The notes beneath the pieces were generated by a model, which saw only the letters and a list, made by a program, of their open reading frames with translations, was not told the DNA's origin and ran no database searches. From Methylonatrum kenyense (GTDB lineage Bacteria; Pseudomonadota; Gammaproteobacteria; Nitrococcales; Aquisalimonadaceae), in contig NZ_JALPKO010000001.1 of NCBI RefSeq assembly GCF_023195885.1, positions 1 to 64,000 on the forward strand: a stretch of DNA of 64,000 nucleotides, written 5' to 3'. The position numbers and the translations under genes were made by a program. This document shows positions 54,411 through 63,309 of this stretch, in pieces (position 1 is the first letter of the stretch; every line of letters begins with the position of its first letter).

Positions 54411-56172
54411 TTTCCTGTACTCCAGCAGACCGATGAAGAAGGGCCTGCTGGCGGCTCACCTGCAGAAGATCTATCTCAACGGGACCGTGGACGCGGTCGA
54501 ATACCATGGATCGTGGGGCTCATTGGCCGTCACCCAATCGACTTACAACGGTTTCGATCCCGTGGAGACGGACAGGCACATCTGCGTCGTTATCGGTGGA
54601 CCCGTGCTTCGATTCACCGATAACGCATTCCTCGCTGGAACGGACCGACAGGCGGGTACGCGGGCGATCCTGAAACGCTGGCGGGATGGCCCGGTGAACT
54701 GGTCGGAGGACTTGAGCGGGCCCTTCGTCGCCCTCCTGGTCGACAAGATCACGAAAAACATCACCTGCATCACCGACCTGATGCTGTTCATTCCCGTGTA
54801 CTCGCACGTCAGCGCCGACAAAACCACGATTGGCACGCACGTGGACGCACTGGCCAGGGCAGTGAGCCAGGAAACGCTGTTTGATGCTGTGTCGCTAGCG
54901 GATTTCGTTTTGCATCACGTCATTACCTATCCTTACACCGCCTACGAAAACGTTCGGCAATTTCAGCCTGCGACCGCGCATTGCATCGATCCGATCAACG
55001 GAGTATTCGAGGCTTTGCAACCCTACTGGAGGCCGGAAGAACGGACACCGTTCCGAAAGCTCAACGACGCGGCGACGGCCCTGCGCAACGGCGTGACCGG
55101 TGATATCGCCCGGATCACTGGCCCCATGGATCATGTGGCACATTTCATCAGCGGCGGCGAGGATTCCCGGGCTTTGGCGGGCATGCTTCCGCGCAACATC
55201 AAGCGAGACGCCATCGTGTTCCTGGACCGGATGAACCGGGAAGGGCGCGTCGCCCGCAAGGCCGCCGCCGCATACGGCGCCGAGTTTCGAGCGAGCTACC
55301 GGGACCCGCTCCACTACCTCGACATCCTGCCCGAGGCGGCAACACTGGTGGGAGCTGGTCACCAGTGCATTCACGCCCATGCCCTTGGCCTCGACGAGAC
55401 CCGACGCCTCGCCGCCTATCCGGCTGTGTTCGGAGGTTACCTGGCGGATACTCTGCTCAAGGCCGTGTACGCGCGGCAACCGAAAGTCTCGCGCCAGGGC
55501 TGGATCCCCCAAGTCATGCTGCCAGGGGAGGCACGCACCGCAGGAGTCCGAAGCCCATTCTTCCCGGACGATGTGCTGGCGGAACTGACCCTGCGGCGGC
55601 GCGATCACCTGGACCGTATCCTGGAATTCCGGCCTGTGACCGCCCACGAGTGGTTCGAAACCTGGCCCATGACCATGCGGGTCGCTGTTCCCAACCTGTA
55701 CAGCAACCGGCGACTGTTCCCAAGTTACGAGCCCTTCATGTCACATGATGCCGTCAAGGTGAGTGCGGCAGCACCGACCCAGTGGAAAATGAACCATCGA
55801 CTATTCCATCGGGCGTTCCGCCCGTACCTGCGCCGGTCCCGTTTCGTCCGCCATGCCGACGGCCGCTTTCCGTATTACCCATGGTGGGTCAACGCTCCCA
55901 TCCGGTTCGGAACCCTGCTCGGCGGCAAGATCGGCGAGGCGATCCGGCCACCCCGGGTCCACCAGGGCCCGTGGAACGACTGGGGCAAGGTGCAGTCGAG
56001 TCCGGCCTGGGAGGCAGCCATCCGCCGGGCTTCGGTGGACGCGGTGGCTGTACCCGTCCTGCAGACGGCCATCGCCCGAAACGCTCTCGCCGACGAACGG
56101 CTGGACGTCTACCGTAAGGTCAACCTGCTCCAGCTTAGCCACCACGTGAGAAAAAACCTCCACAAGCGCTGA
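54403..56172 (+). CDS. Asparagine-synthetase-like protein lacking the glutaminase Cys
   Basis: A 589-residue protein. The N-terminal 190 residues have a class II amidotransferase-like core (GPFVALLVDKITKNI, GTHVDALARAV), but no N-terminal Cys nucleophile (it starts MSDFLYSS). The synthase domain has the PP-loop HFISGGEDSRALAGM at about 247-261, so ATP activation should work. This suggests an amide or ester ligase using ammonia or another amine rather than glutamine. Such proteins occur in polysaccharide loci. Coupled by overlap to the flippase gene. Substrate unknown. Confidence 0.8.
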   Translation: MSDFLYSSRPMKKGLLAAHLQKIYLNGTVDAVEYHGSWGSLAVTQSTYNGFDPVETDRHICVVIGGPVLRFTDNAFLAGTDRQAGTRAILKRWRDGPVNWSEDLSGPFVALLVDKITKNITCITDLMLFIPVYSHVSADKTTIGTHVDALARAVSQETLFDAVSLADFVLHHVITYPYTAYENVRQFQPATAHCIDPINGVFEALQPYWRPEERTPFRKLNDAATALRNGVTGDIARITGPMDHVAHFISGGEDSRALAGMLPRNIKRDAIVFLDRMNREGRVARKAAAAYGAEFRASYRDPLHYLDILPEAATLVGAGHQCIHAHALGLDETRRLAAYPAVFGGYLADTLLKAVYARQPKVSRQGWIPQVMLPGEARTAGVRSPFFPDDVLAELTLRRRDHLDRILEFRPVTAHEWFETWPMTMRVAVPNLYSNRRLFPSYEPFMSHDAVKVSAAAPTQWKMNHRLFHRAFRPYLRRSRFVRHADGRFPYYPWWVNAPIRFGTLLGGKIGEAIRPPRVHQGPWNDWGKVQSSPAWEAAIRRASVDAVAVPVLQTAIARNALADERLDVYRKVNLLQLSHHVRKNLHKR

Positions 56173-56217
56173 CCACCTGGCGGAAGGGGAAATTTACAAA
56201 TCTTGAAATCTAGGAGA

Positions 56218-56320
56218 AATCTAGGACACCCTTAAATTCCCCGCACACAGACTTCAGGACTTGGGTTCGTTCGCGCCACTAAAAATCCGAGGGTGTCCCC
56301 AATTTCCAATTTCCTATTTC
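56218..56320. repeat. Right border of the islet: paired GTGTCCC repeats
   Basis: CTAGGACACCCTTAAATTCC at 56221 is the motif reversed; CGCGCCACTAAAAATCCGAG and GGTGTCCCC at 56273-56300 is the motif forward. The GCGCCACT(A/G)AAAATC lead-in matches that at 2428-2442, which shows the repeat unit extends beyond GTGTCCC. Confidence 0.65.
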
Positions 56321-56435
56321 TCGCCGGCGCTGAACGGGCCAGGCATCAGGCGGTCAAACCTGGCGGTGATAGATTGGATGCCCAAGCATCCTCCGGTACA
56401 CTGGGGCAAGTGAGAAAAAGACGGAGTGCGCTGCG

Positions 56436-56765
56436 ATGACTGCGATGGCCAGTCCCTTTTCCGGTCTTGAGGAACGTTCGGGTGATCCCCGGTTTTTCAT
56501 GGGGCTTCTCGGTGGTATCGCCGCGCTGATGCTGGTTACGGCCACGGCCGAGATGCAGCACTCTTCCGGCGCTACCCTCAGCGGTTTCCAGTTGCCGATC
56601 TTCGACAACGTGAGCGAGATGCGGCCGCAGGGCCCACCGCCGGTGTTTGATGTCGACCAGATGAGCCCGGAGGAGGTGGAACAGGTCGCGCCGACGCCGT
56701 ACAGCGCGAATATCGATGGCAGCGGTCGCGACGGCGGCAACGCCCGCGCCCGTCCGGAAATGTAA
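56436..56765 (+). CDS. Hypothetical single-pass membrane protein
   Basis: 109 residues: cytoplasmic start, one membrane helix (FFMGLLGGIAALMLVTATAEM, about 21-40) and a Pro/Asp-rich tail with FDVDQMSPEEVEQ. Two Met codons near the start are both possible. No family recognised. It has its own terminator 26 bp downstream, which supports it being a real transcribed gene. Confidence 0.6.
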   Translation: MTAMASPFSGLEERSGDPRFFMGLLGGIAALMLVTATAEMQHSSGATLSGFQLPIFDNVSEMRPQGPPPVFDVDQMSPEEVEQVAPTPYSANIDGSGRDGGNARARPEM

Positions 56766-56790
56766 GCGACCGTCTCACTCCGCATCACGG

Positions 56791-56825
56791 ACGGCCGTCA
56801 GCCCTGCTGGCGGCCGTTTTTCTTT
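56791..56825 (+). terminator. Rho-independent terminator after the small membrane-protein gene
   Basis: ACGGCCGTCAG pairs with CTGGCGGCCGT (one G-T type mismatch) around CCCTG, followed by TTTTTCTTT. It can serve the plus-strand gene ending at 56765; the convergent LysR gene ends 45 bp further right. Confidence 0.85.
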
Positions 56826-56869
56826 GCCCGGGCGGAAAGGCACCGTGGCCTGTCCTCGGCCGCGGGCCT

Positions 56870-57850
56870 TCAGCGGGCAAACGTGTCCTGACGCGTCCTG
56901 TCGGCCCTCGCCCGCAGGCCGGAACGGACTGCTTGGCCGACGATCCAGTGCCACAGTGCGCGCAGACCGGGTTCCCGGCGGCGGCTGGTCTTGCAGGCGA
57001 AGAAGAAACGATCGCCGGTGCGGTGCATGCCTGCATGCAGCGGCACCAGGTCCGGATCGTCATCGGGTTGCATCATGTAGTCGTTGGTCAGGGCGATGCC
57101 CTGATGGTGGCGGGCCGCGGCGTGGGCCATCAGCATATGACTGAAATGCTGCATCCGGCTGCTGGCCGGCACGCTTGAGCCCTGCGCGGCAAACCAGTCT
57201 GTCCAGTCCTCGCCCGCACGCCCGGTGATGCTGGACGAGGACAACAGCGGATGACCATGCAGCCAGTCGGGTTGCAGGCGGTCCGGTGGCTCTTCACCAA
57301 TCAGCCCGCGCTGGCGCAACTGCTGGTGCACGGTTTCCCGGTACTGCCGGCTGCAGATCGGGAAGATGCGTTCCTCGTACAGCAGGTCGGTGCTGAACCC
57401 CCGCTGCCGTGGCTGCAGGGTGATGAAGGCATCGGCCAGACGATCTGACAGGTCCGGCGCCTCATCCAGCATCTCCAGCATGACCTCGATCTCGGGGTGC
57501 TGGCGTTGCAGGTCCGGCAGCCTGGGAATCAGCCAGCGCACGGCGAACGAGCTGGGCGCGGCCAGACGAATGGCCGTGCTGGCGCGGCCTTGCAAGGCGC
57601 CAGTGGCCTGCCGGATCTGGTCCAGCCCGCTGCTGATTTCCTCCAGGTAACGCCGACCCTCGGCCGTGAGTTCCACCGTGCGGCCGCGACGCAGCAACAG
57701 TGTCTCGCCCAGAAAGTCCTCCAACTGGCGAATCCGGTGGCTGACCGCGCTCTGGGTGACGTGAAGTTGCGCCGCCGCCCGGGAAAAGCTGCGCGCCCGG
57801 GCCACCGCCTCGAACACCGGCAGGGTTTTCAGCGGTGGCAGATTATCCAT
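56870..57850 (-). CDS. LysR-family regulator (GcvA/AmpR-like)
   Basis: A 326-residue LysR protein. The winged helix covers residues 5-65, with FEAVARARSFSRAAAQLHVTQSAVSHRIRQLE split across 13-44, and the PLKTLPVFEAVAR start typical of the GcvA branch. The C-terminal effector domain is intact, with an extended basic tail. Divergent from the DMT-family exporter 99 bp away, its probable target. Effector unknown. Confidence 0.88.
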   Translation of the reverse strand: MDNLPPLKTLPVFEAVARARSFSRAAAQLHVTQSAVSHRIRQLEDFLGETLLLRRGRTVELTAEGRRYLEEISSGLDQIRQATGALQGRASTAIRLAAPSSFAVRWLIPRLPDLQRQHPEIEVMLEMLDEAPDLSDRLADAFITLQPRQRGFSTDLLYEERIFPICSRQYRETVHQQLRQRGLIGEEPPDRLQPDWLHGHPLLSSSSITGRAGEDWTDWFAAQGSSVPASSRMQHFSHMLMAHAAARHHQGIALTNDYMMQPDDDPDLVPLHAGMHRTGDRFFFACKTSRRREPGLRALWHWIVGQAVRSGLRARADRTRQDTFAR

Positions 57851-57949
57851 GATATTTTTTCATGAGGAAACACGTTACATCATTATATCTGATGCCATTC
57901 CTGCCGTAATCTTGCTCAATTCAATGATTTCGCACGGAGATGCAGGACC

Positions 57950-58852
57950 ATGTCGGGCAAGACGGCACGCGGCGCCATTCTGTTGCTGGTGATCGGCAAT
58001 CTGCTGGCGATTCTGTCGGACATCATCGTCAAGGCACAGGGCAGTGACGTACCGGTGCTGCAGTTCCTGTTCATGCGGGTGCTGTGCACACTGGCCATAT
58101 TGCTACCGTTCTGGCCGCTGCTGGACCACCGCGGGCTTGGCCGCGGCACGGCCGTGCACGTTGCCCGGGCGCATATCGGGCTGGTCGGCGTCCTGTGCAT
58201 GGTGGTGGCCCTGGTGCATCTGCCGCTGGCCACGGCCAATGCCCTGTTCTACGCCGCGCCGCTGGTCATCCTGCTGCTGGCGGTGGTGCTGTTCCGCGAG
58301 CGCGTGTCCGTGCTGGGTGTGACCGCGGTCGTGCTCGGCTTCGCCGGGATACTGCTGATCCTCCGGCCGCTGGATTTCGGCTGGTACAGCCTGAGCGGGC
58401 TCGGTGCCGCAGCGGCACTGGCGCTGAGCGCGCTGCTGGTACGCAAGCTGCCGCGCAGCCAGAACACCATGGATGTGCTGTTCCTGACCCATGTCTACGC
58501 CCTGCCCGCCGCCCTGCTGCTGATGCTCTGGGAGGGCGCCCCGTGGGACTGGCGCCTGCTCGCGGCGGCCATGGGCTCGGCGCTGATGATCCTGGGCTAC
58601 AGCACCACGGTGATCCTCGCCTACCGCGATGTGGCGGCCAACCGCGTGACCAGCGCCGAATACACTGGCCTGATCTGGGCGGTGCTGCTGGGCTGGTTAC
58701 TGTTCGCCGAGGTGCCGGACGCCTGGTTCTTTGCCGGCGCGACGCTGATCGTGGTGCCGCTGGTCCTGCTGGGGCTCAGCGAGCGGCAACGTCGGGCACC
58801 CGCCGGTGCGCCACCGCCAATCAGCCACGAGCCGCGGGAGGAAAGCGGCTAG
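57950..58852 (+). CDS. EamA/DMT-superfamily transporter
   Basis: A 300-residue inner-membrane protein with ten hydrophobic segments in two EamA halves; the second begins near residue 150. LPLATANALFYAAPLVILLLAVVLFRERVS is the conserved end of the first half, split across residues about 84-113. Probable metabolite exporter of unknown substrate. Divergent from the LysR gene. The ribosome site GCAGGA is close to the ATG. Confidence 0.85.
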   Translation: MSGKTARGAILLLVIGNLLAILSDIIVKAQGSDVPVLQFLFMRVLCTLAILLPFWPLLDHRGLGRGTAVHVARAHIGLVGVLCMVVALVHLPLATANALFYAAPLVILLLAVVLFRERVSVLGVTAVVLGFAGILLILRPLDFGWYSLSGLGAAAALALSALLVRKLPRSQNTMDVLFLTHVYALPAALLLMLWEGAPWDWRLLAAAMGSALMILGYSTTVILAYRDVAANRVTSAEYTGLIWAVLLGWLLFAEVPDAWFFAGATLIVVPLVLLGLSERQRRAPAGAPPPISHEPREESG

Positions 58853-58863
58853 CGGTGGGCTCC

Positions 58864-59135
58864 CCTTACCCAAGGCGACGTGTTTCTGGCCAAAGGCGTA
58901 GTGATCCCCTGGCAGGACAGCGCGGATTTTCGGACAAGGAAAGTGTTCTGACGAACGAGGCCCGGGATGGGCATCGGCGGCGGCGGTAACCGAGAGCCTG
59001 TTGCCATGATCGTGACGGATCACACAGCGTGCATTCGCTGCGCTTAATACACCCTACACCTCGTGCGCAGCGCCCCTTGCCCCGGAAAAAATGCGGACTC
59101 CAACGCAAGCGTGGGACTAAACCAGTGTTTCCCTG
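58864..59135. repeat. MITE-like mosaic element, type 2, inverted copy
   Basis: Reverse-complement relative of 18885-19161. It shares TTACCCAAGGCGACGTG, GGACAAGGAAAGTG, GATCGTGACGGATCACAC and GCATTCGCTGCGCTTAA and ends GTGGGACTAAACCAGTGTTTCC with the family terminal repeat. Fills most of the gap between the transporter and the thioesterase gene; I see nothing else there. Confidence 0.75.
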
Positions 59136-59176
59136 GCAGCCGGCCCCCGGCCCAACGCCCGATGCAGCATTGCCGC

Positions 59177-59593
59177 TTAGTCCTTGGTGCGATCCGGCGG
59201 GATAGAGTAGGTGCCGACCACATGCGCCACCGGCTCCGGCATACCCTCTGAATAGCAGTAGACTTCGCCCACGGCTAGCGAGCGGCCGACCTTGAGCAGT
59301 CGCGCCTCGGCACGGATTGCCGCATCCGAAGACGGCTTGCGCAGGAAGTTGGCGGTCAGGTTGGTGGTGACCGCCAGCGGTACCAACCCGATTTCGCCGA
59401 GTAGCGCCACATACAGGGCGACGTCCGCGATACCCAGCAATACCGGCCCGGAGACGGTGCCGCCCGGCCGGAGTTCGTCCGGGCCGATCGGGTGGGTCAC
59501 GCTTGCCGCGCCGTCACCGACGGCGATTACCCGACACTTTGTCTGGGGAAACTCGGTGGTGAGAAAATCCGCCACGCTGTCGCGATCAACCAT
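59177..59593 (-). CDS. PaaI-type hotdog-fold thioesterase
   Basis: A 138-residue acyl-CoA thioesterase-like protein with the PaaI core: RPGGTVSGPVLLGIADVALYVAL and NLTANFLRKP, with the Gly-rich turn and the catalytic Asp in IADVALY. Start ATG 59593 is six bases after AAGGAG, better than the ATG two codons upstream or the frame to 59692. Substrate unknown. Divergent from the DUF2914 gene. Confidence 0.82.
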   Translation of the reverse strand: MVDRDSVADFLTTEFPQTKCRVIAVGDGAASVTHPIGPDELRPGGTVSGPVLLGIADVALYVALLGEIGLVPLAVTTNLTANFLRKPSSDAAIRAEARLLKVGRSLAVGEVYCYSEGMPEPVAHVVGTYSIPPDRTKD

Positions 59594-59638
59594 ACTCATC
59601 TCCTTGTATCGATAAGCAACCGGGCAGCCGGAGTTCAA

Positions 59639-60652
59639 ATGGCAACTTGGCGGATGCGGGCCCTGCGGATCGGCGTTTTCATTCGCCGGCATCCCTATGT
59701 GTTCGCCCTGATCGGTCTCGGCTCCGGCATTCTCAGCTTCATGCTGGTGGATCGCCAGGAAGACATGGCACGTCTGGTCGCCGCCTTCGTCCTCGCCGGT
59801 TGGGTGCTGCTGCTGATCGAGCAGCCGGCGCGCAAGCTACTGGCCCGGCTGACCGGCATTCAAGTACCTGCACCGATGATGCACTTCACCGCCCAGCTCG
59901 TGCATCAGGAAAGCTTCTTTTTCGTGCTGCCGTTTTTCCTGATCACCACCACCTGGAGCAGTGAACAGGCGGTTTTCACGCTGGCCATCTGTGCCGCCGC
60001 GGCAGTCTCCGTCTGGGATCCCAGCTACTACGGCTGGCTGGCCAAGCGCCGCTGGCTGTATTTCGCCTACCACAGCAGTGCCATGTTCGTGGTCTTGCTG
60101 GCCACACTGCCGATCCTGTTCCAACTCCCCACGACCGACACCTATGCCCTGGCCACCGCGCTCACGGTGGTCTGCGCCGTGCCCAGTCTCGCGGAACGGG
60201 TTCCGCTTCGCAGCCTGGGCAATGCCTTCCGCCTGCTGAGCCTCGTCCTCCTGCTGGGAGCTGCCGCCTGGTTCGGCCGATCTGTGGTGCCGCCGGCCAC
60301 GTTCTGGTTGACCGACAGCGGGATCACCGATGCCATGGACGAGGAAATGCGCACGGCGGGAAGCAGCCTAAGCCGTGTCTGTGAGGCCGATCTGCGCGCG
60401 GGAAGGCTGTATGCCTTCACCGCGGTGCGCGCACCACGTGGCATCCGTGAGGAGGTGCGCCACGAATGGGCGCTGGACGGGGTGTTTCGCGAGGAGCTTC
60501 CGGTGGCAGTGTTCGGCGGACGGGAGGCCGGTTACCGGATCTGGACCTACAAGGAGAACTTCCCGGATGCGCCCCAAGGCCGCTGGACGGTCCGCGTGAA
60601 GACCGAATCCGACCAGCTAATCGGCGTGGTCCGCTTCCGGGTCGACTGTTAG
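59639..60652 (+). CDS. DUF5924/DUF2914 membrane protein
   Basis: A 337-residue protein. The first 220 residues hold about seven membrane helices (HPYVFALIGLGSGILSFMLV onward, with HQESFFFVLPFFLITTTW as the best-conserved stretch). The last 100 form a periplasmic DUF2914 domain with HEWALDGV and AGYRIWTYKENFPDAPQGRW, ending VRFRVDC. Function unknown. Start ATG 59639; an open frame to 59492 overlaps the divergent thioesterase gene. Confidence 0.8.
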   Translation: MATWRMRALRIGVFIRRHPYVFALIGLGSGILSFMLVDRQEDMARLVAAFVLAGWVLLLIEQPARKLLARLTGIQVPAPMMHFTAQLVHQESFFFVLPFFLITTTWSSEQAVFTLAICAAAAVSVWDPSYYGWLAKRRWLYFAYHSSAMFVVLLATLPILFQLPTTDTYALATALTVVCAVPSLAERVPLRSLGNAFRLLSLVLLLGAAAWFGRSVVPPATFWLTDSGITDAMDEEMRTAGSSLSRVCEADLRAGRLYAFTAVRAPRGIREEVRHEWALDGVFREELPVAVFGGREAGYRIWTYKENFPDAPQGRWTVRVKTESDQLIGVVRFRVDC

Positions 60653-60672
60653 GCTTGTGCCGACGAGGAACC

Positions 60673-61170
60673 ATGCAGATACGCCTGTTCAATCAAACGG
60701 ACTGGCCCGGCACCTGGGCCGTCGTCGAACCGGTGCTGCGCGCCGGCGAAACCTACCCCCTGCCTCCGGACATATCCGAGTCCGAAGCTTACCACGCTTG
60801 GGTGACGGTGCCGGTCGCAACATTCGTTGCCCTTGATTCCTCGAATCGGATCCTTGGCAGTTACTACATCAAACCCAATCAGCCGGCGTTAGGCGCCCAT
60901 GTCTGCAACTGCGGCTATGTCGTGGCGACGGAGGCACGGGGCAAGGGTCTGGGGACGGCGCTCTGCCGGCATTCCCAGCAGCAGGCCGTCGCGCTCGGCT
61001 TCCGTTCCATGCAGTACAACCTGGTGGTCGCCACCAATACGGCCGCGATTCGTGCCTGGCGCGGCAACGGTTTTACCGAGGTCGGCGTGCTTCCCGGCGC
61101 GTTTCGTCACCCCACTCATGGCTACGTGGATGCCCTGGTGATGTACAAGCAACTCCCCACACCGGACTAA
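60673..61170 (+). CDS. GNAT-family N-acetyltransferase
   Basis: A 165-residue acetyltransferase. Acetyl-CoA loop GKGLGTALCRHSQQQA near residues 98-113 follows CGYVVATEARG, with the typical NTAAIRAWRGNGF motif near 124-136. Substrate unknown; the beginning MQIRLFNQTDWPGTWAVVEP is seen in aminoglycoside/amino-acid type GNATs. Start ATG 60673 follows GAGGAA. It follows the DUF2914 gene by 20 bp and may be co-transcribed. Confidence 0.87.
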   Translation: MQIRLFNQTDWPGTWAVVEPVLRAGETYPLPPDISESEAYHAWVTVPVATFVALDSSNRILGSYYIKPNQPALGAHVCNCGYVVATEARGKGLGTALCRHSQQQAVALGFRSMQYNLVVATNTAAIRAWRGNGFTEVGVLPGAFRHPTHGYVDALVMYKQLPTPD

Positions 61171-61216
61171 GGTCGCGGCGCCGGCTGGGTCCTGGCCACC
61201 GATGCCGGACGGGTCG

Positions 61217-61400
61217 ATGGACGCCATGATCGTTGCCGGCGTGCTGTTCCTTCGCCAGCCTGGTGCTGATTCTCGCAACCACTGCCCTGATGGTGGACTT
61301 CCGCTGGCGTCATGCCGTCGCACCAACCTCGGGTCTGTTGCGCCGCCGGCGGCATTGGTGCTTCACTCTGGGAAACACGGCGCAAGGTGAAACGGACTGA
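61217..61400 (+). pseudogene. Small membrane ORF with an apparent frameshift
   Basis: The first frame reads MDAMIVAGVLFL then breaks; shifting by one base continues ASLVLILATTALMVDFRWRH and ends ...TAQGETD with a TGA at 61398-61400. Removing one C from TTCCTTCGCC near 61250 joins the halves into a hydrophobic 60-residue protein. Either a pseudogene or a sequencing error. Not matched to a family. Confidence 0.4.
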
Positions 61401-61402
61401 CA

Positions 61403-62044
61403 ATGCCCTACTTCCGCCTGGCCTTGATCGCTGTTGTCGCCTGGACTGCGTTTCATTTCGCGATCGCGCCTCCGGCCGGTGTAATAGAAACGCCGATTGC
61501 TGCCGAATACCCCTTCTCGGCGGAACGGCCCTTACCCCGGCTTGACGCCGAACCGCAGCAAACCAACCTGAACGACCGCAACCGCAGTTATCCGGCCAGC
61601 GGCACGGACTACCTGTTCTCGCCCCAGGCCACCTTCGAACTCCGCGCCCGGGTGCTGGGCGCGCGAAACTACCGCCTGGGCATGGAATCACGGGTGTCGC
61701 CGCGGGACCTGGCGCTCGGCTGGGGGCCGATGGCGCGGGACGAGGTACTCCAGGACATCCGCATTTCGCAAAGCGGGCGCTGGTACACATGGCGCGCGGA
61801 TTCGCTGCCGATCCCGCGGTCGGAGATCGACCGGCACAGCAGCAATATGCACATGATCGCCGGGAACGATGATGCGCTGCGGGCCCTGAAACGGGTCCGG
61901 CAGGATGATGAAATCACCGTTCGCGGCCATCTGGTACACGTCTCGGATAACCGTGGCGGCAGCTGGCGGACATCCACCAGCCGCACCGATACCGGGGATG
62001 GCGCCTGCGAGATCGTTCTGATCGACGAGCTGATCATTCACTGA
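61403..62044 (+). CDS. Hypothetical exported or membrane-anchored protein
   Basis: 213 residues with an N-terminal hydrophobic helix (LALIAVVAWTAFHFAI). The soluble part has LGARNYRLGMESRVSPRDLALGWGPM and, near the end, RQDDEITVRGHLVHVSDNRGGSWRTS followed by TDTGDGACEIVLIDE. Residues look like an OB-like beta domain. I have seen similar uncharacterised proteins in proteobacteria but cannot name a family. Begins three bases after the frameshifted ORF. Confidence 0.6.
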   Translation: MPYFRLALIAVVAWTAFHFAIAPPAGVIETPIAAEYPFSAERPLPRLDAEPQQTNLNDRNRSYPASGTDYLFSPQATFELRARVLGARNYRLGMESRVSPRDLALGWGPMARDEVLQDIRISQSGRWYTWRADSLPIPRSEIDRHSSNMHMIAGNDDALRALKRVRQDDEITVRGHLVHVSDNRGGSWRTSTSRTDTGDGACEIVLIDELIIH

Positions 62045-62045
62045 T

Positions 62046-62302
62046 CGTGGCAACGGGCTCTCGGTTACCGCCACCGATGCCCAACCAGGCCCTGGTTCGT
62101 CCGAACGCCTTCCTTGTCCGAAAACCCACGTTGTCCTGCCTACAGATCACACCGCGTGGGTCCGCTTCGCTTGACCCACGCTACGCCTCCGGACAGTAGC
62201 AGCTTGCCTTGGGTAGTAGGGCTACCGAACCGGCACCGCGCCTTGCCAGATGACCAAGACCGGTCTCGGGCTCAGGCGCGGAAATAAATCAGCGTTTCCC
62301 TA
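62046..62302. repeat. MITE-like mosaic element, partial
   Basis: Left part: GATCGTGGCAACGGGCTCTCG and TTGTCCGAAAACCCACG, GGGTCCGCTTCGCTTGACCC (type 2 interior). Right part: GGGCTACCGAACCGGCACCG to CCAAGACCGGTCTCGGGC (one arm of the type 1 second hairpin), then the terminal repeat GAAATAAATCAGCGTTTCCCTA. So type 1 and type 2 modules are joined in one element. The last bases give the BON gene its TAG stop. Confidence 0.75.
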
Positions 62303-63133
62303 ACGCACCACCAGATCGTCAGCCTCGACTGCACGTACGCCGCGCAGGTCACTGACCAGGGCCACTGCCCGCCGCTTCTCGTCCTCCGAGCTGACGTCAC
62401 CACTCAGATGCACCACCCCGTCTCGGGTTTCGATGGAGATGCTGCTGGCACCGACATCCCGCGAAAACGACAGGGTTGAACGCGCCTTGGCGGTGATCCA
62501 GCTGTCGGAGACGGTATCGGCAAACTCCCGCGCCTCGTCGTCTTCCGGCTCCTCACCGCGGATCGCGAGTTGGTTATCCACGGACTGCACGCCATCGGTA
62601 TCGCGCGCCAGTCGCTCGGCGGTTTTCTTGCTGGTCTCGGAATCGACATCACCGGTCAGGGTCACATTGCCTCCCCGGGTGGTGACGCTGATATCGAGCC
62701 CGCTGGTGTTGCGGTTCCACAGCAGCTTGGATTTGATGGTTGCCGTCAGCGAGGAATCCGAGACCCGATCGCGAAAGGTGCGCTCGCCGATCCGCTCGCG
62801 TTCCGCGGCCGCCTCGCCTTCTGCGCCGTCGACCTCGATCCGGTTGTCGACATTCTCGATTCCGTCCACGTCGCGCGCGATCTGCTCGGCCAGATCTCGC
62901 TGTGCATCGTCCTCCACAGTACCCGAAAGAATGGCCGTATCACCTTCTACGTCCACCGAAATATCAAACACGGACAGGTGCTCATTGAGCGCATAGGTTG
63001 CCGCCAGCTGGCCTTCAAGTCGTGCCTCGTTGACCGCCTGTCCGACACCATTGTCCTCCGCCGAGGCGGTGGCTGGGCCGGCCACGAGGGCACTTGCGAA
63101 CAACGCGCCGACCAAATACTTGCCGATTTTCAT
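62300..63133 (-). CDS. Periplasmic protein with three BON domains (OsmY-like)
   Basis: 277 residues. Signal peptide (MKIGKYLVGALFASALVAG) then three BON domains at roughly 38-105, 124-195 and 207-275, each with the IxxxTxxxxVxLxGxV pattern, for example DISVTTRGGNVTLTGDVDSE and SISIETRDGVVHLSGDVSSE. BON domains bind phospholipids in the envelope. Start ATG 63133 is seven bases after AAGGAG; the earlier ATG at 63139 is too close. Stop codon lies in a MITE-like repeat. Confidence 0.88.
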   Translation of the reverse strand: MKIGKYLVGALFASALVAGPATASAEDNGVGQAVNEARLEGQLAATYALNEHLSVFDISVDVEGDTAILSGTVEDDAQRDLAEQIARDVDGIENVDNRIEVDGAEGEAAAERERIGERTFRDRVSDSSLTATIKSKLLWNRNTSGLDISVTTRGGNVTLTGDVDSETSKKTAERLARDTDGVQSVDNQLAIRGEEPEDDEAREFADTVSDSWITAKARSTLSFSRDVGASSISIETRDGVVHLSGDVSSEDEKRRAVALVSDLRGVRAVEADDLVVR

Positions 63134-63309
63134 CACCATGCTCCTTCAACGACTGATTCGGTTCGTCCTGCTCCAGAATTCTAGTCTGTGCCGAACGCCA
63201 CCGGGCCCTGCGGATCATGGAGTCAGCAGATGATCTTGGGCTTCCCCGCTAGCCTGGCCGGTCGATGCATGCGGGAGGCCAACCAGTGCATGGGAGGCCC
63301 GATTCAACG

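Noticed and set aside
54403-56172. Genuine glutamine-dependent asparagine synthetase
   Set aside because: The N-terminal Cys nucleophile is missing, so glutaminase activity is not expected; kept as asparagine-synthetase-like.
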